64,000 bases of DNA from Sesamum alatum (taxonomy: Eukaryota > Streptophyta > Magnoliopsida > Lamiales > Pedaliaceae): assembly GCA_034509735.1 (NCBI GenBank), contig JACGWO010000007.1:20674046-20738045 (forward strand). Direction: 5' to 3'. The notes below the pieces were generated by a model. It made no database searches. It was not told the DNA's origin and worked only from the letters and a program-made list of their open reading frames with translations. The number at the start of each line of letters is the position of its first letter. Position 1 is the first letter of the stretch. This document shows positions 31,134 through 43,181 of the stretch, piece after piece. The translations under genes and the position numbers were made by a program.

Positions 31134-31619
31134 CGATTCTTGGGGGATGGGGGTTGGACTCTGCTGCGGATGATGGTTCTAGGGATACGGGATGCCTTCC
31201 CGGATTTCCGATAAGGTGGTTGAGGAAACGCCTTTTTTCAGCCGGAGTCCAAGCTTTTAAGGTTTATAGGAAACTTCTAGTTGGAGATACCACATGTTCC
31301 CGAGAAGGCAGTTGTCCCTTATCTGGTTCTATGGAGTGTACCCCACAGAGGCCCTATATGGATGCCACCTATCCCCACCCCCTCCCTCCAAACGCCATGT
31401 GACATGGGCCTTTACTTTGGCTTGGGTATTTAAGGCCCTAAGTTTTCTTGTAGGCTTGTGGGGCCCTTTTGGATCTGAACCTCCTCAGATTTGGGTTGGT
31501 TAGGCTTCTTTGATCAATTTATTTCTTAGGGGCACCTCTTGGCCGACTCCCTAGGGGCTCTATGTGGACTGAGCTTTCTACGAGCACCTTGGGCCCTTAC
31601 CCGAATTGGTCCCCTTGGA
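31134..31619. other. Unassigned sequence, possible old LTR remnant
   Basis: About 490 bp, with GGGTATTTAAGGCCC (a TATA-like site, near 31425-31440) and several GGGCC words typical of Gypsy LTRs. No frame is convincing. It serves as target DNA for the Gypsy-like LTR that follows. Confidence 0.35.
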
Positions 31620-34373
31620 TGTGACACCCACTCCGTAATCACATTCCATCTCATAATTAATTCACATTTAACCCCATCCAGATAAATCATCTTATATCAA
31701 CATCTATATAAGCCTCAATCGATTCAATACCTCATCAAAATCTTTATATAACATACTTTACCATAGCATATGAAAACAACGAACGTGGAGTTTCTAGCTA
31801 TTACAAAACTTTAGATACCAATCCAGCCAGAGTTTAATATTATCGGTAATATGTAGCTAGAGCTCCCGACTCATGATGACACTTCAATTCTGACCCACCT
31901 AATTAGGCTGACAACTGGCTAGGAGATAGCTAGATGAGTCACTGCAATCTATCTGCTGAAAAAGTACATGGCAAAGAGTGAGTTGTCAACTCAGTAAGTA
32001 TAGCTAATTAGCTATATATATATACACACATACGAGCACATGCCAAAGGAGACCAATTTCATGCAATAACGCCAATCAATCAATCGCTATTCATTATGCA
32101 GTAATCATAATATCACGAAGTAATCAATGACAACCATCACTCGGAATCCATTATCAGAATCATGCATCAGCCACAACATAATACATACACAACTATTGTT
32201 TTATTATCTTAGGGCCCTGCTTAACCTAGTTGGAGTATATTCAATAGTTTTGTCGGCTCTCATCATCTCAACCAATATCATATAATCGCCGGCACAGGAT
32301 ACCCATCGTATGTGATATCCCCACACTAGCCAAGTGTGTAGCTACCTCAGCACAGGACATCACACCGAACATGGCACCCCACACCACCCCAGTGTGTAGC
32401 CGTTAGCAGAGGATATTCCCCGCTACCCGGAATACCCCGATACCCTTCGTGCCATGGTACCTAGCTGTATATTCATTTTCTTATATCATATATAACATCA
32501 TCAATCACATCGTCATGATAGCACACAGCTCGTCATCAATCACATCATCATAAACTATTGAATATGCCAAGGTTAGGTAAGCCATCTTTTCATCTCACTT
32601 CACCGTCTGAACATTTAATGACTTCATAATTCAACTCAAATCATCAATCAAATAGAAGCATATCACAGTCATTCACGACCACTCCATCATTCATCATCGT
32701 TCACCAACAAATCGAAGTATATCACATTGAACCATAGTCATAACACATAACAACAATTTCACAAGGCAACCACATAATTCATTTTAGCATATGACAGTTT
32801 ACGATCAAGATTACACATAACCATGCATCTTCATATATATATATATATATATATATCCAATTAACTATACTTACCTCAATTCCACAATAATTTACGTAGT
32901 AAAATGACGTGTTCAGTCTTGTACGTTGTTTCTGTATTCTATAATGAGTCATAAGACGTACAGTCAATGAATAGATAATCTTGTAATTCCTTAAGAATTC
33001 ATTAGGCAATATTCAGACAATTCTCACTAATATTTTAATCTCTTATTCTACAAACCTTGGACCTTTTTCCACTTTCTTCTACATAAATTAGACTCGATTA
33101 TCTTTCCATCAGTATTTATCTTGCTATATATAAGAAGTGTTTATATTTCTAAGAATTTCCTAGACCGCCCCTTAATCTGTGAATTCTGCCAGCATGAACA
33201 CGGATCAGTAAATTAATCATAACGTTAAGTGTATTAATCCAAATTAAAAACTGTTTCAGTATGATAAAATAAACATCTCATTCTTTCCAATAGTATAATA
33301 TAAGTATATTATATCATAGGAATAATTGTTAATAATCTCTCTTATTCCTGTTCATGGTTTTCTTTGACAGAATCTGTATACCAAATCATTCTTCCCAGAC
33401 CAAATCATAATTTATAAATGAATTATTTTAAATCCATATACTATCCTACGTCTCTGTTTCCATCTCCAACAATAATCATACGAATTGGATCAGTATAACT
33501 TAAGTTACAAGGGTTGTATATAATCAGTCTGAATTACCGCAAAAACAGGACAACAGAATATATCCTCCGATTTAGCCATTAAAATGAATGATTTAGCTTC
33601 TTAGCAAAACTGGAAAGTTATAGAGAGCACCTAAGGTTTTCATAGACACCAAGATCACCAATTTTGGACCGATGAAACTTGATATTTCCTGGAAAAACTG
33701 AAATTGTTCATACAGAGCTTACCCTGTTACCATATATCTAACTTATTCCATTCATTTCTTGGATTTTAGCCTTCAGCCTAGCTCAATTCAAATTTCAAAA
33801 AATTAGAGATGAAGATGCTTACCAAAACAGTATAAGAGGATCTAGATACACCTAAGCTTGAAAATGGTAAATGGAAGAAAGAATCTTCACCTCTTTCTCT
33901 CTTCTTCCCTCCACCGCCTCACACCTCTCCCTTTTGTCTTTTGCTATCTTCTACCTCCTTCTACAAGTTTCTCAAGCTGATATTTATCTATATATATATA
34001 TATAAATCTATAAGTGTCTATATATGTCTAGGTATGTAGGTGTGTGTTCATATGTGTGTATAAATATAATATTAAACACATATGTTGATAAGGTTAATTA
34101 TTTTCTTGTGTTGTGCAGATATATATAGATATTCTATAGTGCTAATATTTGTATACAGTCTTAAAAATTTATTTATTACCCCCTCATCTTTACAAGTATT
34201 TCTATTTAAACCCCCAACAACTTTCTATTGCTTCAAATTCCAAGTATCTCTAAGAATATATCTTATAACAAAATTTATAACTAAGTACCAAATGTTATCT
34301 AAATCATCGCATTACTATCTATTTTATTATGCTAATAAATGATAATCATGTATTTACGTTCGAGGATGTTACA
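31620..34373 (+). mobile_element. Solo Gypsy-like LTR, 2.75 kb
   Basis: It begins TGTGACACCCACTCC and ends GAGGATGTTACA, the kind of termini common in plant chromovirus (Ty3/gypsy) LTRs. It is flanked by TTGGA (31615-31619) and TTGGG (34374-34378), a 5-bp duplication with one change. No PBS, PPT or coding region adjoins it, so it is a solo LTR. Orientation is inferred from the termini. It contains an (AT)n run at about 32836-32857. No gene is supported. Confidence 0.7.
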
Positions 34374-34634
34374 TTGGGACCTTTCGCCTTGCATTTATTT
34401 GGGCTTGTTCTTAGGATATTTATAACAAGTCATAAGAGACTACCGAAGCAACCGAGAGACCTTAGTTATATAGGTTACTTGAAGAAGGGCGCTACGAGAG
34501 AGCTTAGGCATACCCCTGATGAAGGTCTCCCAACATACCCGTTTTTGATAAGATAATATTTTAAGTACTAAGGTATCTAGCGGAGACCTCCGTACTGATG
34601 GGGACCATCGAAGCTTACAACTAAAAGCAAGGAA
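34374..34634. other. Unassigned Gypsy-like debris
   Basis: Continues from 31619 after removing the solo LTR. It has GGTCTCCCAA and GGAGACCTCC words also found near 35390-35520, so the two stretches may derive from one old element. Nothing codes. Confidence 0.3.
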
Positions 34635-34798
34635 GATCCTTTGAAAATTAATGGGGGTCCGATTACGAGGGCAAGAGCTAAGAAAATGAATAAAGCTTTG
34701 ATGATTCTTATTGATGAAGTCAACGGGCCAATGCATGAGAGATCAATAGAAGGTCCAATGATGAATATTCTTCAAGTAAATGGGCTAGAATGCAACTA
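34635..34798 (+). pseudogene. Ty3/gypsy polyprotein C-terminal remnant
   Basis: One open frame reads DPLKINGGPITRARAKKMNK followed by ALMILIDEVNGPMHE and a stop near 34798. The GPITRARAK stretch is characteristic of the last residues of plant Gypsy polyproteins, just before the polypurine tract and 3' LTR. The rest of the polyprotein is absent upstream. It marks an old plus-strand Gypsy insertion. Confidence 0.6.
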
Positions 34799-35270
34799 AA
34801 TAGTTGGGCTCAAGGTTTGAAGACTTTATTTGAAGAAAAGGAGGCGCCACAAATTCGTCCAACTCACCAAGCCCAAAAAGAGAGTCTATTATTTTTGTCT
34901 AAATTAGTTTATTTTCAGCATTAGAAAACCTAAAGTCATCATAGTAGTCAAAAGGTCATTCTAGTTTTCCTAAGTCATGTTAATGAGGTCAATAAGTGTC
35001 ACTTTAATACTCATAGAGTTCCAATGGTAGAATTAACTCTTGAGACCCTTGAGCATCCATTTGAAGCCTATAAGAGGCCATGGTTATCATTGTAAAAAAT
35101 CAGACTTGGAATTAATATAAACTTTCTTCTTGTGAGGTTGAATTCTCTTTGTAGAGTTTCAATTGTTTAGAACTTATCAAGATACTTGAGCAATATCTTG
35201 TGGCGTTCACCATACCAAGGTTCTTGGCTGGCCATATAGCTAACGGGTCAAGTTTCTTTCAAGCTCCAGG
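34799..35270 (+). mobile_element. Old Gypsy 3' UTR/LTR remnant
   Basis: Follows the pol remnant. It includes a possible TATA region, GCCTATAAGAGGCC (near 35068-35081), and AT-rich DNA. Exact LTR ends cannot be placed. No gene seen. Confidence 0.4.
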
Positions 35271-35840
35271 TACGATCAAACTAGATCATCGATCTGGGAT
35301 TTCCGCTGCCTATTTTTATATGTTTGGTTCTTCGATCACTATATCTAATGGGTCTCACGTCCTATCCTTATCACGTACCTTCCTCTGGAGACCTGAGACC
35401 TTCATCCTTTTATATTATTGTTAAAGGCTCCCAAGAGACCTCCAGCAAAAAAGTATGCAAGGTCTGGACGTTAGGCCCTAAATTACTGTAAACTGCCTAT
35501 ATATCAAGGTCTTTGGGAGACCTCTGTATTCAGTGAAAAGGACATTCATCCTTGTCTGATATAAAGCTTCATATAGTACAAATGTGACCCCCCTATATAA
35601 ATATTGGTCCTCCATATTGCAGGTATAAACTAATATTCCCCACTCTCCCTCTTATTATGTTCTTCATCTTCTCCTACCATGGACTGAGTTAAGCGTCAGA
35701 GGATCACTGTCGGGACTCCGCAATACGTGGTTTTAACGATTGTATATTTTGCAGGTCTCGTATTGGAGATTCATGGCATACCCATTGGAGTGGGGGTATC
35801 GATTTCAATAGTTCAGATTTTTTGGAACAATAGGACGCAC
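35271..35840 (+). mobile_element. Tat-type Gypsy LTR remnant
   Basis: A TATA region CCTATATAAATATTG (about 35594-35608) is followed about 80 bp later by GACTGAGTTAAGCGTCAGAG (35684-35703). This resembles the ACTTAAGCGTCGGAG signature in R/U5 of plant Tat/Ogre-lineage LTRs. Downstream is TTTTTTGGAACAATAGGACGC, perhaps a decayed start of the internal region. Boundaries are approximate. Confidence 0.45.
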
Positions 35841-36188
35841 GCAATTCCTTTTTTTCTTTTGGGACGCTCATTTTTATGGGCATAAATATATATATATATA
35901 TATATTGATTTCATATCGTTTTATCTTGTTTTAAGAAAATAGAATCTCATGGGTTTGGTTATGTTATTATGATAATTATAGGAAACAGTTAATTAGTTTT
36001 TTTATACTGAATCAAGTGAAATTATCATGAATATTCTTATATTTCACAATAATAAGATAATCAAGGCGAGTGAAATTTAGAAAGGGATCTTAAAGATAAT
36101 GACCAAAATTAATGTTTAAATTTAAGTATAACTAGTAACAATGCGCACGCGATGCAAGAGCAACTAAAAAAGATTATGATAAAAATAT
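35841..36188. other. AT-rich non-coding stretch
   Basis: Contains an (AT)n run (about 35887-35905). No feature recognised. Confidence 0.4.
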
Positions 36189-36193
36189 TAATG

Positions 36194-38122
36194 TGTTAGA
36201 ATAGGTGACCAGAAAGCCAATAGGTTTGGCGATTTGTAACCTATCTAACAACTTGATGTAAATGTAATATTATTATGTGATGAATAAGATGAGTATTCGT
36301 CACCAATGGTACCTTCTTTATTGCGCTCATCTTACATTTGTTAAAATGGTGTTTAACTTATATCGCAACAAAGCCCACAGACCATGGATAACAACTCGTG
36401 CAGTTAGGTCACGCATTGGATGGTGGTCATGAAACCAACTGATTAAGAGTTGGGTCTGAAACGTTCCAAGTCGAGGACCTCGAAACAGGGCATCGAGAGT
36501 CCTATTGAGACTTGCATCAAGAGTCGTGTTCATTTGATGAGTGCCGTGTTTCATCGGCGACAGGCGTGGAACGCCTACACGATCTTGATGGGTTGGTCGA
36601 CTGGGGTCGAGCCGATTGGACTGACTCGCGGGGATCATCATATGGAAGCCTTGGAGGCTTGATCGGTATGATTGGTTTTCCCCGGTTCCGATAGTACGGG
36701 AGTAATCCCTCAGACTTGAGGGATCATGGCAGTCGCATGCACAGGATGGCTGTATCTTGGATCTGGCGAGAGGTAGACGGAAGGATCGTACCCGTACGGA
36801 ATCGGCGCCTAAATGTTCACGCCAATTCACCTAGTCTCTAGTGCCATGGACCGTTGCTAGACGGCCACCCATGGTAACGGGCCCTTGTGGGACACGAGCC
36901 CAAGTCTAGCTGAGGGTGAACCTAAAGGGTCACACACAAATCACCGAGGAGGTTGAGAGATCGACTTGGAGTCAATCTCGAAGGATAAAATAAGTAATTG
37001 GATTACTTAAGGGAAAGTCCATTGGATGGACGGGCCGATATTGTATCGGGCTTTCATTTAATCGGTAAATTGGATTTTCGATTAAATATGGAAAGTTGAG
37101 ATGTTGAGACGTTGGATCTTTTAATGGGATTAAAAGATCAACGGGAATAATTTAAGTGGACATTAAATTGGATTTAATATTGAGTTCGTCGTAATTGGAT
37201 TACGATAAAACCCGGTCCGTTAAATTATACCCGAGAGGAGAAATGATTCCTAATTTGGAATGGAAAGAAGTTGGACTTCTTTCCTTAATTAAACATGGCC
37301 GACACGCTCTCTTGGAGGAAGCAAAATCAGTCATGTTTCATGCTAGGTGGTATGTTGACTTATCTCTTTTGGAAAGAGACAAATCAACTCCAATCAAGCT
37401 CTTCCCTTTTGGTATGATTTGATCATACCATAAATTTTGGTAGGCTTGATTGAAGAATTGATGGTGATTGATTGGAATGAATCTAGACATCCTTGGATGA
37501 ACCTAGACACATTCCAATAATCACATTAATTATGTATATATATTAGAATATACAACACCAAGCATAAGTGATTCATTATTCATCTTTTTCTAGGAAAAAG
37601 AGAAGACAAAAATCCTCTCCTCTCTCTCAAATTTCGTGCTCTCTCCCTCTCTTACACTTGTGTTCTTCACTTGATTTTGAATCAAGAAGAAGAACAAAGT
37701 AAGTTTAAGAGAACACTAATTCATAGTGTTCTTCTCTTAAACCGATTTCTTCCTAAACCCGTTCTTTTCTAGCAAGAAGAACGTGTGTTTCTTCCGGTGT
37801 GGTGTGGATCACCTTTGGAGAATCCATACGTTTGGATTTCATGAGCATTCCGGAGAAGGAACAACGCAAGTAGCCGGGAGCATACGCTAAACAATCAAAG
37901 GTAACGGTTTATTACGCTTTGATTGATTTAATTTATATATCTATGCCCTACGTGCTTAAATGTATGTTTTAATATTTACACATCCTACATCGAACGCCTG
38001 GTTGAGCACCCAAGGGTACACCCCTTGGGATTCGCGTATTTTTGAATTTGACTTAAATTTACGCATTTTCTCCGCTTTTCTCGCTTCCTCTCGCGCTCCC
38101 GGGCGGATCCGCTTGTCCTTCA
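36194..38122 (+). mobile_element. Solo Copia LTR, type A, plus orientation, TSD TAATG
   Basis: Runs from TGTTAGAATAGGTGACC to CGCTTGTCCTTCA. Perfect duplications TAATG lie at 36189-36193 and 38123-38127. Very close to the solo LTR 1584-3802 but in the opposite direction, and about 290 bp shorter through one internal deletion at about 36777 (GGCGAGAGGTAGACGG). TATA-like TATATATA at 37535-37542. The small ORFs inside are LTR sequence. Confidence 0.93.
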
Positions 38123-38127
38123 TAATG

Positions 38128-38740
38128 TACATTATTCAATGTATTTAAACTACGTATTTGGTCAATTTTAATATATGACTTAAATTTAAATTCGAAATTT
38201 AGTTTTATCTATGGTTAAAAGTCTTTTAAATACTTAATATGCTTTTATTGTTTTTTTTAATAAATATTAAATGGTAGAGGTCTGGTTATAAAATAAAAAG
38301 AAGTTGAAGGCCGTTGGTGTGGGGAGGTAGATGTAATTTGTGAAACCATAAAGATTTAAGTGTAATTAATCAAAATATCATAGAAATATTATTGATTGTA
38401 AGTTAGTATTGTCACATTATTGTGTTAAGTTATAAAATACTTTTAAAGAAATATTTATTCTTAAAAATGAAGCGTCACTTTTAAATGTTCCAAAATTTTC
38501 AAAAGTAGCAAATCTGAAACATGATGCCTGATGGTATGTAATTAAGAGGCCACTGGGAACCATGGAAATTGCGACGCCGAAATGCAAAAAGTGGGGAGCC
38601 ACTTCACGATTTGAATATAACGGTTGACAAAGTCCAAGGGTCGCTTTTGGCAAGCCCTACGTGCTTCTTTCACGCAATTCCCGCCATCAGTGCCGCGTTC
38701 TTTTTCTTTCTTTTTTTTTTTTTTTTTGTATTACTCATTA
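38128..38740. other. Intergenic AT-rich DNA
   Basis: No gene recognised. A poly-T tract lies at about 38709-38727. The left target duplication of the next fold-back element is TACTCATTA at 38732-38740. Confidence 0.4.
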
Positions 38741-39021
38741 GATGAAATTACACTTTTAATCTCACGTGATAGTTGATTCAATATTTCTAGTTCTTTATTT
38801 TATAAAATTTTTAAAATAATTTTATGAAATTTTCAAAATGGTCCAAAAATTAAAAAATTTGACACATTTATTCTTATAAATCACGTAAAACAGATGACTA
38901 AATGTGTTAATTTTTTAATTTTGGAATCATTTTAAAAATCTTGTAAATGTGTGGAGCTCTATCCTGTGGACTAAAAGTGTTGAACCCCCTATATATGGGA
39001 CTGAAAGTGTAATTTATTATG
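38741..39021. mobile_element. Fold-back (MITE-like) element, 9-bp TSD
   Basis: Inverted termini AAATTACACTTT (38745-38756) and AAAGTGTAATTT (39004-39015) lead into longer imperfect arms containing ACTAAATGTG and its complement. TACTCATTA flanks it on both sides (38732-38740, 39022-39030). A 9-bp duplication would fit a Mutator-like origin. Related copies lie at about 50700-51032 and 51482-51795. Confidence 0.6.
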
Positions 39022-39239
39022 TACTCATTATTATTATTAGTATATGCGGCACACTCAAATATGTGTATACAATTAATTTTAAATTAATCATTATTAAAAA
39101 ATATATTAATTAGATAAATACAAAATATAAAATAAATATATAAACAAAGTATAAGAAATCATTGAAAAAAATGAGAGAACAAAGGATGTGTCTATCTTCA
39201 CACCAAATAATGCTCTGCCTTATTAGAATAGGATTTCAT

Positions 39240-39960
39240 TCGGGCTTTGTGTCTTTAGTAATGCTCTGTGTCTCGCCGGTTACGTTATTCTCGTTTGCTT
39301 ATTGATGAACAATTCGGTAGCTTGCGTTCGGAGAGGGGTCTCCGTCAAGGGGACCCCTTGTCCCTTTATGTTTACTTGTTTTGTGTCGAAATTTTCAACG
39401 CTATGGTACGCTGTGCTGAGGAGAAAGGATGATTAATGGGGATTGCAGTCTTTCGGCTCGCACCGCGGGTCTCTCACCTGCTGTTTGCTGACAACACGCT
39501 TGTCTTTTGCTCAGCCTTGCGGGCGGAGGTGGCGTGGGTGCACAACCTATTGGACCAGTTCGAGAGGGCCTCTGGGTTGCGCATGATCTTTCAGAAATCG
39601 GTTGCCGTCTTCAGGCCCAATGTCACGCCTAGCCTCCGGACGAAATTAGCAGCAATTTTGGGCGTTCAGGTAGTCCCGAAGCACACAAAGTACCTCGGCC
39701 TCCCTTCGTCGGTTGGCTAATCGAAGAAGGACGTTGCAGCAGACATTAAGGGCCGAGTATAGCTAAAGTTTAACAACTGGACAACCAAGAAGCTATCTAA
39801 ATCCGGCAGAGCTGTGTTAATCAAGATGGTGGTCCAAGCGATTCCCACGTAAATGATGGGGTGCTTCTGGATTCTAAATTCCTTCTTGGCAGAGATTGAG
39901 AGCATGGCGACTAAGTTTCTTTTAGCATGGCACACTAGAATCTCGTACGCATTGTGTTTC
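39240..39960 (+). pseudogene. LINE reverse transcriptase remnant
   Basis: GLRQGDPLSLYVYLFCVEIF (about 39340-39400) is the LINE RT motif before the catalytic loop. After a stop the frame 39436-39720 holds RVSHLLFADNTLVFC, where the usual FADD reads FADN, so the second catalytic Asp is lost. Further on come KYLGLPSSVG, then across a stop KSGRAVLIKMVVQAIPT. Order and spacing fit RVT_1 of plant LINEs. Not functional. Confidence 0.85.
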
Positions 39961-40453
39961 TTGGAATAAGGTTTGTCGCCCTTTAACGAAATGGAGGCTC
40001 GGCATCAGGCGACTGAAGGAATACAACGTAGCGCTATTGGCGAAGAAGGATTAGAGAGTGGCCATGCACCCGAAAATGTTGCTCGGGTAGGTTTTACGGC
40101 AAAAGTACTTCCCTGGGTCAAACTTCTTCGCTGCAGTACCAAGCCAAGCTCCGTTTAACTTGGCGATCTCTCCTCGACGCACGGGATCTTTTGGTGGCTG
40201 GGATGAGGTGGGAAATCAGGCATGGCCAGACAACGCTGATCTCTGGTCACCCATGGCTTCCCCGCTTGATGACATTTCAGCTTCTCGCTAGGCCCAAAAT
40301 GATGCATCAGAGGCGAGGGTGTCGGCCCTCATTATGCCAGACCATAGGTGTAACGAGACCCTGGTTCGAGGGGAGTTCCTGCCCCAAGTCGCGGATTGCA
40401 TTCTTTCATCCCCATACGACAACCACCGCCTAGGGATGCGTTAGTTTGGCACT

Positions 40454-40990
40454 TTGATTGGCGGGGCAGTTCACAATGAAGAGTGCGTATGTGTTGGCGG
40501 AGGGAATAGCTTCCTCAGCAACGACCTAGTGTGCTGGGGAGGATTGGCATTTTATTTGGAAGAGCAAGGTTTGCCCCAAAATTCGGCTCTTCGCTTGGAG
40601 GTGTGGACACATGGGCCTTTCAACCCACAGAACTTACGGCGGAGAGGGTTCACTATGGAAGATCAGTGTGTCCATTGCAGTAGCCGCTCGGAGAACCTTA
40701 CTCATGTGTTGTTCACCTGTACCTATGCCCAGCTGGTGGGGACGTTTACTTGTCTACGGGTTGTGTTGCTTCCTCAGCAGGCGGACGGGGGGCTGGGGTG
40801 GTTACGAGAAGCTCATCGGGCTATGGACGCTCCAGACTTTGCACTGTTCCTGGCCATAGGTTGGGATTTGTGGCACCAGCGCAACAGGCTCATCTTTGAA
40901 GGGGTTGATCTTCAGGCTCACGAAGTGGTGGCACTCGCCAACAAACAGCTCGTGAACCCACCCCCTGGCCTGCTGCACGACCCTGGCTGA
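40454..40990 (+). pseudogene. LINE ORF2 C-terminal zinc-binding region
   Basis: A 178-codon frame with NLRRRGFTMEDQCVHC and SRSENLTHVLFTCTYA, the Cys/His pattern of the reverse transcriptase zinc-binding domain (zf-RVT) of plant LINEs. WDLWHQRNRLIFEG follows, the normal continuation. It ends in a stop at 40990. The start is arbitrary, since the frame is broken from the RT part. Confidence 0.8.
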
Positions 40991-41171
40991 AGGCGTTTCA
41001 ATTATTGTTCCTTAGCTTAGTTCTCTTGATTATGTTGGTTTCTGTTTATGCTCGAGATTCTGGATATTGTTTTCCTATTTCACATAATAATATGTTTGAT
41101 TTTCCCCTTGAAAAAACTAACGTCATGTCAAATAATTTTGGTAAAATTTAATGGGTATAATAGGTAATTAG

Positions 41172-42962
41172 TGTTATAATAGGTGACCGTGAAGTCAATC
41201 TTGTTAGGCTTATGTAACCTATTTATGACGATATGGTGTTTGAATAAAGTTTATGAATAAATGTGATATTCATATTTTGTGTCAAATCTTTGTTTGTGTT
41301 CACTTAACTGCTTTACATTAGAAACTGTTCAATGCACAAGCAAAACCCACAGACCAAAAGGTTAATCCAAGAAACTGGACTGCGCATATGATGACAAGTC
41401 AAAAATCAGTTTCTGTGGAGTGGTCTGAAATAATCCAAGTCGAAGGACCTCGAGATAGGGTATCAAGAGTCCATTTGAGACTTGCACTAAATGATTGCAG
41501 TCGCGTTTCATCGACGAGTGACGAGGGTCGTCCATGCAATGTTAGTGGGTTAGCCAGCTTGGTGTCGGCTGACTAAGGTGACTCATGGGAATCGTCACAT
41601 GGGAAACCTTGAGTGGGTTGGTCGGTATGACTCGAATTCCTGATTCCAACAGTACGGGTTTGGTCCTCGGACTTGAGGAACTATTGTAGTCACATACACA
41701 CTGTGCTTGTATCTTAATTTGGCAAGAGGCTACTAAGTCGAGAGACTCGGTTGTCATAAGCCCTATCTAGTGCAGTCAAGATGTGTAATGTGAGCAGTAG
41801 GTCCTAACAGAGCATCCGTCTCCTGTCAAAAGGATTGACAGTAATGTCTCACTTACACTTTGAGACTCGCCCTCTAGTAAATTTGTGGCCACAGTAACTG
41901 AACTGTGGGATGAGATCCCTGTGACGTTTGGTATGGACGAGTCAAAGCTTTAGTCAAGAATGGGTACCGACATCTATTGTCCACACCCTGGACTATAGCT
42001 GTGAGATGGAAGACAAAAAGACAAACATACTAAAGAGCCTAAATGTTTACGCCATAACATTACCTAGTCTCTAGTGCCATAGACCGTTGCTAGACGGTCA
42101 CCCAAGGTGGCGGATAAAATTTCATCATAGGATGATTGGAAAATTCGGCCAAGTCTAGCTGAGGGTGAACCTAAAGACTCACACACAATCCACCGGTAAC
42201 GGAGGAATTAATTTGAAATTAATTCCGAGAGGTAGAACAATTGAATTAGATTAAATTGGTTCACTTTTCCTGGATTGTTAATTCTTTAATTGGAATAAAT
42301 AGAATCAACTAACAAATTGAATTTATTAAATTGAGGAAATAAGCTCAAAATAATTATTTTATTATTTAAAACCTTGGGGATTATTTTAAATTAGATTTAA
42401 AATATTCCATGAAATCCATCTAAGAGATGGACGGACGAGATCGAATGGAGAGATCAATGACCAAGATTAAGTTTGACTTAGTCTTTAACCTAAGTTGACT
42501 AGGATTTGACTCGTCCTCCTCTCCTCTCCACTCTCCAAGAAAGTGTTCTAGTTCCTTGTCTTTGATACAAGAGAACTATAGACAAATCGATCATGTTAAT
42601 TCAGCGTTAGGTCGATTTGTTCTCCTATAATATATTCCTCTTGATTTCTTGCTAGCACGGGGGATCAAGATCTGCTGGATTGGGTGAAACATTTAGAGGG
42701 TTCCTAATTTGGAATCTTGGTGGAACAACGCACGTAGCGATTTGAAGAAAATGACAACGGGTAAGTTTCACGTTTCTTATATTGCAACCCTATGGTCACC
42801 ATGATTTTTGCATGTTTATTTTGATCATGAGATACACCAAACGCCCGAGAGGTTCAAGGGAACACCCCTTGAACGTGTATTTACTTTCCGTTTATAGCAT
42901 GTTTTATTTATTGCGCTTTTGTATTTGCGCTCCCTCTCCGGACAATCCACGCATGCTTTCAA
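41172..42962 (+). mobile_element. Solo Copia LTR, diverged, plus orientation
   Basis: From TGTTATAATAGGTGACC to CGCATGCTTTCA. Flanks ATTAG (41167-41171) and ACTAG (42963-42967) differ at one base, as an aged TSD would. It keeps the conserved U3 core (about 42060-42200) and the terminal hairpin (42852-42874). Its divergence from types A, C and D suggests an older insertion or another subfamily. Confidence 0.85.
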
Positions 42963-43181
42963 CTAGAAAATAATTGCAGTGAGATTAAAATTTTAAATTA
43001 TAGCTTTTATCAAATATAATTTTGGTAAAATTTAATCTAAAAAGTGATTTTGAAAAAATGAATCAAACGACATAAAAAATTGCATTTGGACTTCAAACAG
43101 AGGTTTACCCTGTTCAAACGCAAGGGCAAATGGGCACAACAAACAAAATTCAGCTACGTAAGATATTTGGTTTGAATTTTT

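Larger units (their letters stand above)
39225..41118 (+). mobile_element. 5'-truncated LINE (non-LTR retrotransposon), decayed
   Basis: Contains the second half of a LINE ORF2 (RT palm, then RT zinc-binding region) with frameshifts and stops, and a short 3' UTR ending near CCCCTTGAAAAAACTA. Its base composition is richer in G and C than the flanks. ORF1, endonuclease and the start of RT are missing, the usual result of incomplete reverse transcription. Confidence 0.8.

Noticed and set aside
32836..32857. (AT)n run as a regulatory site
   Set aside because: Simple repeat inside the Gypsy-like solo LTR with no supporting context.
36327..36830. 167-codon minus-strand ORF
   Set aside because: It is antisense to the U3 of the solo LTR 36194-38122 and is open only because of the 290-bp deletion there.
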